From positions 1 to 64,000 of the forward strand of contig JAHBTU010000002.1 of assembly GCA_019638455.1 (NCBI GenBank): 64,000 nucleotides of DNA. The letters are read 5' to 3'. The translations under genes were made by a program, and so were the position numbers. How positions within the stretch are numbered: position 1 is the stretch's first letter; each line of letters starts with the position of its first letter. The notes beneath the pieces are model-generated. The model was given only the letters and a program-made list of their open reading frames with translations. It did no database searches and was not told the origin of the DNA. Below, piece by piece: positions 46,140 through 55,303 of this stretch. The DNA comes from Saprospiraceae bacterium (GTDB taxonomy: Bacteria; Bacteroidota; Bacteroidia; Chitinophagales; Saprospiraceae).

Positions 46140-47489
46140 ATGTCGAAAACGATTAACGGCTTTTCAAAACTCACCAAACAGGAAAAAATCAGATGGTTGA
46201 CAGACCATTTCAGCAGCGACCCAACTGCCGCGACGCAAGTTTTTTCCGAATGGCAGCACCCCAACGCAGCAACGCAGAAAGTCGTTGATGGCTTCACGGA
46301 AAATGCCATCGCCAACTATGTGCTGCCTTACAGCATCGCGCCCAATTTTCTGATAAACGGAAAAAACTACGCCGTCCCGATGGTCATCGAGGAAAGCAGC
46401 GTGGTGGCCGCGGCATCGAGCGCCGCCAAATTTTGGCTCGAACGAGGTGGGTTTCACGCCACCGTTCTGGGAACGGTGAAACTCGGTCAAGTTCATTTCC
46501 GTTGGGCCGGGCAACCTCAGAAATTGCAGCAGCTCTTCCCCGAAATTCGCACCCGCCTTTGCGCTGCCTGCGACGACCTCACGCTCAATATGCGCAGCCG
46601 AGGGGGTGGCATCATAGAGGTCGAACTGCTTGATTTTTCGGCACTCGAGCCACAGTACTTCCAGCTCCGGGCCTCTTTTGAGACCTGTGATAGCATGGGG
46701 GCTAATTTTATCAACTCGGTGCTGGAGCGGTTTGCCGACGAGCTCGAGTTTTTTTTCACCGACTATCCTGGCTTGCTTGATGCCGAGCGCGACGTGGAGG
46801 TGGTGATGTCCATCTTGTCCAATTACACGCCCGAATGCCGGGTGCTGGCTTGGGTGGAGACCCCCATTGCTTCCTTTGAGGAGCTGGCGCTCAGCCAAGG
46901 CATGAACGCGGCCCAATTGGCCAACCGGTTCGCTGCCGCGGTCCGCATCGCCGAGATAGACCCGTATCGCGCCACGACCCACAACAAGGGCATTTTCAAT
47001 GGCATAGATGCCGTCGTGTTGGCGACAGGCAATGATTTTCGCGCCGTGGAAGCTTGCGGCCACACCTTCGCCTGTCGAAGCGGGCAGTATCGAAGCCTAA
47101 GTCGTTGCACGGTCGAAAACGGAGTTTTTCGCTTTGAGCTCGAGGTGCCATTGGCATTGGGCACAGTGGGGGGGCTTACGGCGCTGCATCCACTGGCCAA
47201 ACGCTCTTTGGAGATATTGGGTCATCCTTCCGCCGATGAGCTCATGTGCATCGTCGCGGCCGTTGGCTTGGCGCAGAACTTTGCCGCCGTTCGCTCGCTC
47301 ATTACCACAGGCATCCAGCAGGGACACATGAAGATGCATCTGACCAACATCCTCAATCACCTTGATGCCACAGCGGAAGAGGCCGCAGCGGCGCAACACT
47401 TTTTCCAGCATCAAACGGTAAGTTTTAGTGGCGTGCGTTCGTTTTTGGAGCGCCTGAGAGGCAAAAACGACCCTGCGGGAGTGTTGTAA
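46140..47489 (+). CDS. mvaA: Hydroxymethylglutaryl-CoA reductase, class II
   Basis: 449 residues from ATG 46140; the frame opens at 46077 but MSKTINGFSKLTKQEKIRWL is the usual class II N-terminus. Reduces HMG-CoA to mevalonate. Catalytic features: Glu in PMVIEESSVVAAASS, Asp/Asn region CDSMGANFINSVLE, Lys in THNKGIFNGIDAVVLATGND and the C-terminal GHMKMHLTNIL with the catalytic His. Class II enzymes include both degradative and biosynthetic members. Being next to fni favours isoprenoid synthesis. No mevalonate kinases are in the window. Confidence 0.92.
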   Translation: MSKTINGFSKLTKQEKIRWLTDHFSSDPTAATQVFSEWQHPNAATQKVVDGFTENAIANYVLPYSIAPNFLINGKNYAVPMVIEESSVVAAASSAAKFWLERGGFHATVLGTVKLGQVHFRWAGQPQKLQQLFPEIRTRLCAACDDLTLNMRSRGGGIIEVELLDFSALEPQYFQLRASFETCDSMGANFINSVLERFADELEFFFTDYPGLLDAERDVEVVMSILSNYTPECRVLAWVETPIASFEELALSQGMNAAQLANRFAAAVRIAEIDPYRATTHNKGIFNGIDAVVLATGNDFRAVEACGHTFACRSGQYRSLSRCTVENGVFRFELEVPLALGTVGGLTALHPLAKRSLEILGHPSADELMCIVAAVGLAQNFAAVRSLITTGIQQGHMKMHLTNILNHLDATAEEAAAAQHFFQHQTVSFSGVRSFLERLRGKNDPAGVL

Positions 47490-47518
47490 AACATGAAACA
47501 AAAGAACAAATACTGACA

Positions 47519-48268
47519 ATGAAAATCTTGCTCATCGAAGATGAACTACCCGCTGCCCGACAATTGACCAAGCTCCTCATGGCGCAACTACCAACCTGCC
47601 AGATACTCGACACGCTCGATTCAGTGGAGGGTGCTGTGCAGTGGCTGCGAACCTTCCCCGCTCCCGACTTGGTGTTCATGGACATTCAAATTGCCGATGG
47701 ACTGAGCTTCGATATTTTCGGGCAAGTCGAGGTGAACGCTCCGGTGGTGTTCACCACAGCCTTCGACCAGTATGCGGTGCAGGCTTTTAAGGTGAACGCC
47801 GTGGACTACTTGCTCAAGCCCGTTGACCCTGAGGAGCTGAGCCGTTCGCTGGACAAAATCGAAAAACAGAAAAACAAGCCAGTCGCCTTCGACTATGAGG
47901 TGCTTCACCGCTTTTTCAAAAAGGAAACCTACAAAGACCGTTTTTTGGTGAAATCAGGCCAACAACTCGCTTTCCTGACCGCTGCCGACATTGCCTTTTT
48001 TCGCTCTTCCGACGGACTGACGCAGGCTTTTACTTTTTCGGGAAAAAAACACTTTGTGGACAACACGCTTGAAGAACTCGAAAGCTTACTCGACCCGCGC
48101 GACTTTTTCCGAGTGAGTCGTGGCATGACGGTGCGCCTCAACGCCATTCAAAAGATTCACCCGCATCTTAATGGGCGTCTTAAATTGGAAACGCAACCCG
48201 CCGCGCCCGACGACGTATTTGTAAGCCGCGAGCGCGTGAACGAGTTCAAGGCTTGGCTGGGAGGGTGA
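47519..48268 (+). CDS. LytTR family response regulator
   Basis: 249 residues. Receiver domain at 1 to ~120 with acidic pocket (LIEDELPAARQL), phospho-Asp in LVFMDIQIADGLSFDIF and Lys in VDYLLKPVDPEEL. A LytTR DNA-binding domain at ~145-245 (FLVKSGQQLAFLTAADIAFF, FFRVSRGMTVRLNAIQKIHP). No histidine kinase gene is adjacent, so the partner is elsewhere. It starts 29 bp after mvaA, but whether it is co-transcribed is unclear. Confidence 0.9.
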   Translation: MKILLIEDELPAARQLTKLLMAQLPTCQILDTLDSVEGAVQWLRTFPAPDLVFMDIQIADGLSFDIFGQVEVNAPVVFTTAFDQYAVQAFKVNAVDYLLKPVDPEELSRSLDKIEKQKNKPVAFDYEVLHRFFKKETYKDRFLVKSGQQLAFLTAADIAFFRSSDGLTQAFTFSGKKHFVDNTLEELESLLDPRDFFRVSRGMTVRLNAIQKIHPHLNGRLKLETQPAAPDDVFVSRERVNEFKAWLGG

Positions 48269-48277
48269 GTTGTTGCA

Positions 48278-48536
48278 TTATCTGTTTCCGCTCTTGATGT
48301 TGGTCGTGTTGCGCACCCCCGTGCTGTCGCTCATGCTGATGGTTTCGCCCTTGCAATTGGCAAAGTACACGAATTGCCCTCTGCCTATGAAGCGATAGAC
48401 CCTGCATCCGTTGTGTTCAAAAAGATATTCCACCGAGTAGGTTAGCGTTGTTGTCGGGCCTTTTCGTTTCGATGGGGCGCCGCACACATCCAGTTCTGAT
48501 GATTAGAGCGGCGAGTGTCGTGAAAATGTACTTCAT
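48278..48536 (-). pseudogene. Frameshifted DUF4884-like lipoprotein gene
   Basis: From ATG 48534-48536 the frame begins a lipoprotein signal, MKYIFTTLAALIIRTGCVRR, then runs into IETKRPDNNANLL and stops early. The next frame, open to 48278, continues with TLTYSVEYLFEHNGCRVYRF and FVYFANCKGETISMSD, which looks like the DUF4884 pattern of small Bacteroidota lipoproteins. Joining the two frames near 48450-48465 gives one ~85-residue protein. Either a genuine pseudogene, a sequencing error or a programmed slip. Confidence in the family is moderate. Confidence 0.6.
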
Positions 48537-48569
48537 GTCGAATGGGCGTTTTAAGAAATTCGGTAGATG

Positions 48570-48619
48570 CTCAGGCAGGGGCAGCACACCCCATTCCCGG
48601 GGCGCTGCCCCTGCCTGAG
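48570..48619. repeat. Perfect 16-bp inverted repeat, GC-rich
   Basis: ctcaggcaggggcagc (48570-48585) pairs perfectly with gctgcccctgcctgag (48604-48619) around an 18-nt loop. It lies between the cyclase gene and the broken lipoprotein gene. No T-run follows, so it is not an obvious terminator. Possibly a REP-like element. Confidence 0.75.
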
Positions 48620-48682
48620 TCGTCACAAAATTCGCCTTAAAATCAGACCGGGCGATACTGCAATACGCTGGTTTTGGCAGAA

Positions 48683-50005
48683 TTAAGATAATTTTAAAGC
48701 CGCTGGCGCGAGGGCGTAGTGCATATCCATTTCCAACTTATTTTTGGTGGCGATTTTGCCGCGATATTCCCACTGAAAATCATCCTGAGCCGCTGCCTGT
48801 GCCGCCCCGCTCACATTGACTCGCCCCGGTTCGCAGGCTTCTTCCATGCGAGCGGCGATATTCACCGCATCGCCCCAAATATCGTAGGCAAATTTCTTGG
48901 TGCCGACCACGCCAGCCACTACCGGGCCAAAATGAATGCCGATGCGAGCCTCAAATGAGGGGCGACCTTCCAGTTCCCGTTTTTCTTTTAGTTTTTGCAA
49001 AAAATCCTGAATCTGCAAGGCTACCCGTATCATATCCACAGGCCGTTCGTTGCGGTCGGAAAGGCCACTTGCACAGATGTAGGCATCGCCCACGGTCTTG
49101 ATTTTCTCGATGCGGTTGCGGCCAATCATATCATCAAACTTGGAGAAACAGTAGTCCAACTCCGCCACCAGCACCTCCGGCTCCAGTCGCTCGGCTGCTT
49201 TTGTGAAGCCAACAAAATCAATGAACATGACGGTGGCGCGTTCGTAGCGGCGAGCGGCCACTTTGTTGCGCACCGTCAATTCGGCAGCGACGGCGGGGGG
49301 CAAAATGTTGAGCAGGAGTTGTTCGCTTCGGCGGCGCTTTTCCTCTATCATGGCGTTTTTTTCGGCCATTTCGCCGCGGATGCGGCGATTGGAGCGTTGG
49401 CGGGCGTAGTATAGCACGGTCAATATCAACACGAACCCGGCTAGCAGGCCAATAAGGATGTGGTTCTCGCGCTTTTTTTCTTCCAAAAGCGCTGCATTGG
49501 AGGCAGCTTGTTCACGCGCTTGTTGTTCGGCCAGCCGCCTATTTTTTTCCTGCATCCGGCGTGCGCGTTCTTGTCCCCATTCAAACGCGGCCTTGAAGTC
49601 TTGCTGTGAAAGGGCGATTTCTTGCAGCTTTTCGACCGTCTCCAAGGCCACGTCTGGCATGGCGGCTGATACGGCTGCATCTTTGGCCTGCGCGTAGAAT
49701 TTGGCCGCTTCTTTGGCATGGTGCCCGCGCCAAGCAATGTCGGCGGCCACCAGCGCCGCCTCTGCTTCGCGGCGCTTGTCCTGCATTTCCAGCGAGAGCG
49801 AGAGCGCATCTTGCGCATAACCCGCAGCGCGGTCAGGCGCGGCGCTGAGCAGGCTGCGAGCAAGGGTGTATGTGATTTTCCAGCGTTCTTCCTTGTCGGA
49901 GGCGTTGCGGAGGCGATTTTCCAATTCGGCCACGGACTGCGCGAGCACTGTGCTTGCGCATAGGGCGAAGCAGAATGTCAGACCGATAAGGGGGCGTTTG
50001 GACAT
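48683..50005 (-). CDS. TPR-containing class III adenylate cyclase, membrane-bound
   Basis: 440 residues from ATG 50003-50005 (signal peptide SKRPLIGLTFCFALCASTVL; an upstream ATG at 50068 is in frame). A periplasmic TPR-like helical part (~25-150) is followed by a helix-rich linker, one membrane helix (ILIGLLAGFVLILTVLYYA), a short coiled coil and the cyclase domain (~255-430). Cyclase motifs: VMFIDFVGFTKAAE (metal Asp), EKIKTVGDAYICASG (Lys), HFGPVVAGVVG and FAYDIWGDAVNIAARM (Asp). The Lys/Asp pair predicts ATP rather than GTP as substrate. The periplasmic TPR part could sense a signal and set cAMP output; that is an inference. Confidence 0.9.
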   Translation of the reverse strand: MSKRPLIGLTFCFALCASTVLAQSVAELENRLRNASDKEERWKITYTLARSLLSAAPDRAAGYAQDALSLSLEMQDKRREAEAALVAADIAWRGHHAKEAAKFYAQAKDAAVSAAMPDVALETVEKLQEIALSQQDFKAAFEWGQERARRMQEKNRRLAEQQAREQAASNAALLEEKKRENHILIGLLAGFVLILTVLYYARQRSNRRIRGEMAEKNAMIEEKRRRSEQLLLNILPPAVAAELTVRNKVAARRYERATVMFIDFVGFTKAAERLEPEVLVAELDYCFSKFDDMIGRNRIEKIKTVGDAYICASGLSDRNERPVDMIRVALQIQDFLQKLKEKRELEGRPSFEARIGIHFGPVVAGVVGTKKFAYDIWGDAVNIAARMEEACEPGRVNVSGAAQAAAQDDFQWEYRGKIATKNKLEMDMHYALAPAALKLS

Positions 50006-50565
50006 GATAAAAGTTGGATGCGACGAATGCCGCCCAAAGACAAGTATAGTTTTGATTTGATTGCCCAACTGACAGGTGTTTTCTTTTTATTTGAATATCA
50101 TGCGAATCAGGGGCTTAGCTTTCTTAGCGTCCGATGAGCAAGCATTTGTAGCCAGATTAAAGAGGATTTGAAGCTGCCCATTGGCAAGGCAGGGATGCCC
50201 TTGATTGATTTGTATGATTTTCAAAGGATTGCGAGTGCCGTTCGTTCAAAACCACCTATCAAACCCTGTACTCAGGGGCTTGCCCGGCCAAGCGAAGCGG
50301 ACGGGGCTGATTTGCATTGACTATATTTGAGTGGCGATTTGAAATCACCCCCTGAATAGCACACGTTTTGGGGATTTTGCCCCTGCCCCCAATTTGCGTA
50401 TATCACCCAAAGAAACGTTTATCCGACCAATTGTTCAAAACCGAACGACGATGTTCAAATTCGTACTTTCCTGAGGGATGTGCCAATTCACAAAAGGCTG
50501 GTTTTCAGCAAAAAGAAAATATGGCACACAGATAGCGGCTTCAATGGAAAAGAATCGTTCGACCT
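50006..50565. other. 560-bp intergenic region, no gene seen
   Basis: Between the divergent cyclase and the small 50566 gene. No convincing coding frame, tRNA or strong hairpin recognised. It should contain promoters for both neighbours. Confidence 0.5.
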
Positions 50566-50865
50566 ATGGCTTACATAGCTGTTCCCATTCCCAATCTGCC
50601 CGGCAAGCAGGACATCGAAATCGAAGTCACCATCAATGGCCTGAAACAGCAACTCCACTACCGTGTGGAGCTTTTTTATTGGGAGGATTGCGCCATCCCG
50701 CAGATTGACCGGGCCGAGTGCATTCGCCAGATGCTGTCACGCTACGACGACGACTGGTCGCTTTACTACATCGGCGCGCCGACGGACGAGTTCGTGCCCA
50801 TTACTTTTGTGAAAAAAGGCGATATCGCTCTCCAACGCAAACTCATGCTGGGCGAAATTGCTTAG
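50566..50865 (+). CDS. Small hypothetical protein
   Basis: 99 residues, no signal peptide or membrane segment. Begins with a strand-rich part (MAYIAVPIPNLPGKQDIEIE, VTINGLKQQLHYRVELFYWE) and continues with WSLYYIGAPTDEFVPITFVK. No family recognised. Stand-alone gene between long intergenic stretches; codon pattern looks coding. Probably cytoplasmic. Confidence 0.6.
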   Translation: MAYIAVPIPNLPGKQDIEIEVTINGLKQQLHYRVELFYWEDCAIPQIDRAECIRQMLSRYDDDWSLYYIGAPTDEFVPITFVKKGDIALQRKLMLGEIA

Positions 50866-51000
50866 GGACAGCCAGCCATTCCTGGTTGGTAAGGGGTTGT
50901 CGGCCTGTTTTTGAGATGCACCCTCAATTCTTCCGGGATTACACCTCAGAACCCGCCAAAGCAAGAATTGCTGATGGGTTGTCTCATCCAACGCAGTACT

Positions 51001-53382
51001 CTAACGCACCACTGTCATTTTGAAGGGCTGTGTTTGCCCGTCGGCAGTGCGCAACAGGTAAGTGTAAAGGCCGGGAGGCCAAGTGCGGGTGTCGAGCCGC
51101 ACATGGTTTTCGTGTTTGAGATTGACCGTTCGCTCATACATTTTTTCTCCCAACACATTGAATGCCAATAGTAAGGCCTCATCCGAAACATTTTGCTCGC
51201 GTGTCTCCCAGCGGATAAGCGTAACGCCCGAAGTGGGATTGGGCTGATTTTGCATCACCTGGAAATCGAGAAGCGCTTGCACGATAGGCGTAGAAGAAGA
51301 CGCGCTGAGATATTCGATGCGAACATCGTCGAAGTAAAATCCATCGCCTTCGATGAACCCGTTGGACTGTAGGATGAATCCAATCCGAATGGGCTTCCCG
51401 ACAAAATCGGACAGGTTGATGCGTTCTTCCACCCAATCAAACTGCAAGCCGTCGTAAATAGGTTCGTTATCGGGCTGGGGGGGGCCTGCTCCTGCCTTCG
51501 AGTAGATGCCGCATAGCGGGGTTGCCTCAAAAGCCTCGTCCAGCGCAATCACTTGAGCGTAATCGAAGCGAGGCTCAATGTCCCACCGAGCAAAAAAACG
51601 CAGTTGGGCAAATATCACGCTATCGGGTATCAACACTGCGTCCTCAAAATAATGAACGGCGATAGAGTTGGGGGAATAGGGTGCGTTTGGAGAATCGGTA
51701 AAGCTGGCTGGCGGGGAGACGAAGGTCTCGGTCGTGATATCAAAAGTGCCGAGCCAGCCCAGAAAATCGTCGCAGGAATTCTCGTACAGAAGAGCGAGGT
51801 TGTTGCTGTTGGCGATGAATATCTTGCGCAGGGTGTCTTTTTTCACAAAATTCCCACTGCTTGTTTCCAGCAAAAAAAGCAACTCGGCGCCTGTGGGCAC
51901 GTTGCTGGCAAAAGCGACTGGGAAATTAAAATTGGCCGATTCAAATACTTGCAGGTCAAACACTTGAGTGGCGCTCGGCGATGTGATGCCAGCGGAGAGG
52001 GGCTCCAGTTTCACCGTGAAGGGGCCATCTTCCATCCCGTAGCGCCTGATGCCGAAAGACATTTGGCTGGTGGTCGGGTACACGAACGTTTCGTTCAAAT
52101 CGGATATGTCCGCGAAGCGCAATGCGCACAAGGCCATGGAGAGGTTGGGCCACACATTTTCTCTGTTCAGGTTGTCAATTTCTCCAAACGAAGGCCAAAA
52201 ACCCGTTTTGCCCACCTCCGGTGTGTATGACAGCGCCCCGGCTTGTGCGTACATCCAATCATCGGAGCTCCCGTTCACGGGGTAGCCTACCGTTTGACCG
52301 GTTGTGCCGTACACATAGTTGTTTTCTCGCGTGAAAAGTTGGGCGTACTTTATCAGCGAGGAGTCAGCCGGGCTGTCGTTGTAGGCCCATGGGTATATCA
52401 GCAAGTTGCTGAAAGTGTGGTAATTGAAGGCAAAGAGGAAATCGTGTTCGAGGCAAAAGTCGCGCATCGCGCGGGTTTCCGGCTCGGAAAAAGGCGACGG
52501 GCCTCGATAGGTCTGCGAGTTGGTGATGGGGGAAGAGCCGCTGTTGTCGTTGCCCCAGAAATAGCCATAGTTTCGGTTCAAATCCACGCCGAAGGTGCCG
52601 TCGCCGTTGTTGCGACGGTTTTTTCGCCAGAAGCCATAGCCATCGGGATTGGTTGTCTCGTTATAGACATAGCCGTCGGGGTTCACGCATGGGATGAAGT
52701 GCAGCTCGAGGTTGTTCACGATGTATTGAATCAGAGGGTCGTAGGCATAGTTTTCCAACAAATACCACATATAAAAAATCATCTGCGAGGCGCTGTTGGG
52801 TTCGCGCGCGTGATGCAGCGATGTATAAAGCACTTGCTTTTCGCCCTCGTTGGCGTTCGGGTTGTCCGAGATTTTGACATACCAGATGGGCCGCCCCTCC
52901 CACGTCACAATCGTGTCGCTAATCGGTTTTTTGACGGTGATAAGGTGGGGGAATTTGGCTGCCATGTCGTCGAGCACATCAAGCATTTGGGCGTAGGTGT
53001 GATATCCGGCCATGGTGCCGTAGGTGTAGTTGAGCGGGGTCGGGTAGGCGGCCCCGCCACTTGGGCAAAATTCGTTGCGCGAGACGACGGGGGCGTTTTT
53101 GTCGCGCTCACGAAGCCATGTCTGCAAGTCTGGGATGAGCGTGGTGAGTTGGAAGCCAGCATTTTTCACGAGTGCGATTTCGCTCTCGGAGAGTTCGGTG
53201 ACAAGCGAGCGCCCCGACAGCCATTGGCCATGGTCGGCCTCGATGCCAAGCGCCGCAAGGTCGTTCACGTTTTTGCCGACGAGCGATATTTCGACCCGTG
53301 CGTAGCGTTCGGGGGTTTGTGCTCTAAGCAATGCTGTGGTGATAAGCCCTACTGTTATTGTGAGGAAGAGTGTTCGATTCAT
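51001..53382 (-). CDS. Secreted M14 zinc carboxypeptidase, T9SS cargo
   Basis: 793 residues. Signal peptide MNRTLFLTITVGLITTALLR. A propeptide-like part (~25-110) precedes the M14 domain: GYHTYAQMLDVLDDMAAKFP, zinc ligands in TSLHHAREPNSA (HxxE), substrate Arg in FGVDLNRNYGYFWG, third ligand in FAFNYHTFSNLLIYPW and catalytic Glu in LSYTPEVGKTGFWP. A jelly-roll/MAM-like domain follows (~560-700: RWDIEPRFDYAQVIALDEAF, DGFYFDDVRIEYL). The protein ends in a T9SS sorting domain (QPNPTSGVTLIRWE ... WPPGLYTYLLRTADGQTQPF). Extracellular peptide degradation. Confidence 0.92.
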   Translation of the reverse strand: MNRTLFLTITVGLITTALLRAQTPERYARVEISLVGKNVNDLAALGIEADHGQWLSGRSLVTELSESEIALVKNAGFQLTTLIPDLQTWLRERDKNAPVVSRNEFCPSGGAAYPTPLNYTYGTMAGYHTYAQMLDVLDDMAAKFPHLITVKKPISDTIVTWEGRPIWYVKISDNPNANEGEKQVLYTSLHHAREPNSASQMIFYMWYLLENYAYDPLIQYIVNNLELHFIPCVNPDGYVYNETTNPDGYGFWRKNRRNNGDGTFGVDLNRNYGYFWGNDNSGSSPITNSQTYRGPSPFSEPETRAMRDFCLEHDFLFAFNYHTFSNLLIYPWAYNDSPADSSLIKYAQLFTRENNYVYGTTGQTVGYPVNGSSDDWMYAQAGALSYTPEVGKTGFWPSFGEIDNLNRENVWPNLSMALCALRFADISDLNETFVYPTTSQMSFGIRRYGMEDGPFTVKLEPLSAGITSPSATQVFDLQVFESANFNFPVAFASNVPTGAELLFLLETSSGNFVKKDTLRKIFIANSNNLALLYENSCDDFLGWLGTFDITTETFVSPPASFTDSPNAPYSPNSIAVHYFEDAVLIPDSVIFAQLRFFARWDIEPRFDYAQVIALDEAFEATPLCGIYSKAGAGPPQPDNEPIYDGLQFDWVEERINLSDFVGKPIRIGFILQSNGFIEGDGFYFDDVRIEYLSASSSTPIVQALLDFQVMQNQPNPTSGVTLIRWETREQNVSDEALLLAFNVLGEKMYERTVNLKHENHVRLDTRTWPPGLYTYLLRTADGQTQPFKMTVVR

Positions 53383-53646
53383 GATGCAGCATTTTTACCG
53401 ACAAAAATAATTCGAGCAACATGAGAGCGGTTGATTTTTTCTGAATTTGAAAACCTCTGGCGAAAAATGAGGTACATCTTGATAGCTGCGTCGGCTCTGA
53501 GTTCAACTTTTCAGACGCATTTCACCAAGTCCACCCTTTTCCCCACCTTTGCGCCGTTTTTTGACCAAAGTGGCGAAGTTTTTGAAAAAGGCAAGCCGCT
53601 GCCCAATTGTCACATTCTCTCATTAACCCATTATCACATTACCAAA

Positions 53647-55197
53647 ATGCAGGAAGATTTATTCAAGCGCATCGTATCGCACAGCAAGGAATACGGCTTT
53701 ATTTATCCCTCTTCGGAAGTGTACGACGGTCTGAACGGCGTGTACGACTACGGCCCGATGGGCGTGGAGTTGAAAAACAACATCAAGGAATACTGGTGGC
53801 GGGCGATGGTGCAGATGCACGAGAACATCACAGGCATTGACTCGGCCATTTTTATGCACCCGCTCATCTGGAAGGCGAGCGGCCATGTGGACGCTTTCAA
53901 CGACCCGCTGGTGGACAACAAGGACTCGAAAAAACGATTCCGCGCCGATGTCTTGATTGAAACCGAGATTGACAAGATGCTCGCCAAAGCAGACAAGGAG
54001 GTGGAGAAAGCGGCCAAACGCTTCGGCGATAGCTTCAACGAAAAACTGTTCCGCGAAACCAATCCTCGCGTGCTGGAATATACCCAAAAGGCTGCCGACG
54101 TGGAAAAGCGCCTCGCCAACGCCCTGAAAACCAACGACATGGCCGACTTGAAAGCTTTGATTGACGAACTTGAAATAGCGGAACCCGACACGGGTTCGCG
54201 CAACTGGACGGAGGTGCGGCAATTCAACCTGATGTTCTCGACCCAAATGTCGAACATCGGCGGCGACGATGGCAAATTGTACCTCCGACCAGAAACGGCG
54301 CAAGGCATTTTTGTCAACTTTCTGAATGTGCAAAAAACCACGCGGCAAAAAATTCCTTTCGGCATCGCTCAAATCGGCAAGGCGTTCCGCAACGAAATCG
54401 TGGCGCGGCAGTTCATCTTCCGCATGAGGGAATTTGAGCAGATGGAAATGCAGTACTTCGTGCGACCCGGCACCGAAATGGAGTGGTATCACAAGTGGAA
54501 AGAACGCCGCATAGCTTGGCACCGCGCCATCACGCCTGCCGAAAAATTGCGTTTCAAGGACCACGACAATCTGGCGCACTATGCCAACGCAGCGGTGGAC
54601 ATCCAATTTGAATTCCCCTTCGGCTTCAAAGAACTCGAAGGCATTCACTCGCGCACCGATTTCGACCTCGCCAGCCACTCGCAACTATCGGGCAAAAAAA
54701 TGCAATTCTTTGACCCTGAGCTGAACGAACACTACATTCCTTATGTGGTGGAGACTTCAGTGGGCTGCGACCGTATGTTCCTCGCCGTGCTTTCCAATGC
54801 CTTGATGGAGGAAACTGTGCCGGATGCCCAAGGCGAAGACAGCGCCCGCACCGTGTTGAAAATCCATCCGGCGCTCGCGCCCGTGAAGTGCGCCGTGTTG
54901 CCTTTGTTGAAAAACAAGGAAGAATTGGTGGAAAAAGCACGCACCATCCACGACCGCTTGAAATTTCATTTCCTCTGCCAGTACGACGAGAAAGATGCCG
55001 TCGGCCGTCGCTACCGCCGTCAGGATGCTATCGGCACTCCTTATTGCATCACCATTGATTTTGAAACGCTGGAGAACGACACCGTGACCATCCGCGAGCG
55101 CGACTCCATGCAACAGGAGCGCGTGCATATCAGCGAGGTGGCGAAAATCGTGTCGGAGCGAACCGACATGCGGAAGTTGCTGGAGCAGATAGCGTGA
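53647..55197 (+). CDS. glyS: Glycyl-tRNA synthetase, alpha2 class II type
   Basis: 516 residues from ATG 53647 (MQEDLFKRIVSHSKEYGFIY); the frame is open 72 codons further upstream, but that part is not conserved-looking and holds a possible -7 box (CACCTTTG near 53544). Motifs: SSEVYDGLNGVYDYGPMGVE near residue 22, LYLRPETAQGIFVNF (motif 2 region), FGIAQIGKAFRNEI, FRMREFEQMEMQYF and VVETSVGCDRMFLAVL (motif 3), then an anticodon-binding domain with KCAVLPLLKNKEEL and CITIDFETLENDTVTIRERD. Single-chain homodimeric type. Ends in a convergent repeat-bearing gap. Confidence 0.93.
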   Translation: MQEDLFKRIVSHSKEYGFIYPSSEVYDGLNGVYDYGPMGVELKNNIKEYWWRAMVQMHENITGIDSAIFMHPLIWKASGHVDAFNDPLVDNKDSKKRFRADVLIETEIDKMLAKADKEVEKAAKRFGDSFNEKLFRETNPRVLEYTQKAADVEKRLANALKTNDMADLKALIDELEIAEPDTGSRNWTEVRQFNLMFSTQMSNIGGDDGKLYLRPETAQGIFVNFLNVQKTTRQKIPFGIAQIGKAFRNEIVARQFIFRMREFEQMEMQYFVRPGTEMEWYHKWKERRIAWHRAITPAEKLRFKDHDNLAHYANAAVDIQFEFPFGFKELEGIHSRTDFDLASHSQLSGKKMQFFDPELNEHYIPYVVETSVGCDRMFLAVLSNALMEETVPDAQGEDSARTVLKIHPALAPVKCAVLPLLKNKEELVEKARTIHDRLKFHFLCQYDEKDAVGRRYRRQDAIGTPYCITIDFETLENDTVTIRERDSMQQERVHISEVAKIVSERTDMRKLLEQIA

Positions 55198-55213
55198 GGA
55201 TGTGCTTTTCTAA

Positions 55214-55297
55214 AAATTGATGAGGGGTTGATGAGGGTTGATAAGGGTTGATGAGGGGTTGATGAGGGTTGATTATCAGCCTTTATCAACTCTTGTC
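55214..55297. repeat. Short GGG-rich tandem repeat with inverted tail
   Basis: Five to six units of TTGATGAGGG(G) or TTGATAAGGG in a row, then ttatcagcctttatcaactcttgtcaaccc, which is largely the reverse complement of two units. It lies between the convergent ends of glyS and the hydrolase gene. Unit length (10-11 bp), GGG spacing and inverted arrangement recall the arrays at 1111-1378 and 7551-8107, though the unit sequence differs. Confidence 0.85.
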
Positions 55298-55303
55298 AAC
55301 CCG

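Noticed and set aside
53431..53646. 72-residue N-terminal extension of glycyl-tRNA synthetase
   Set aside because: Standard family N-terminus begins at 53647 and the upstream part holds a likely promoter.
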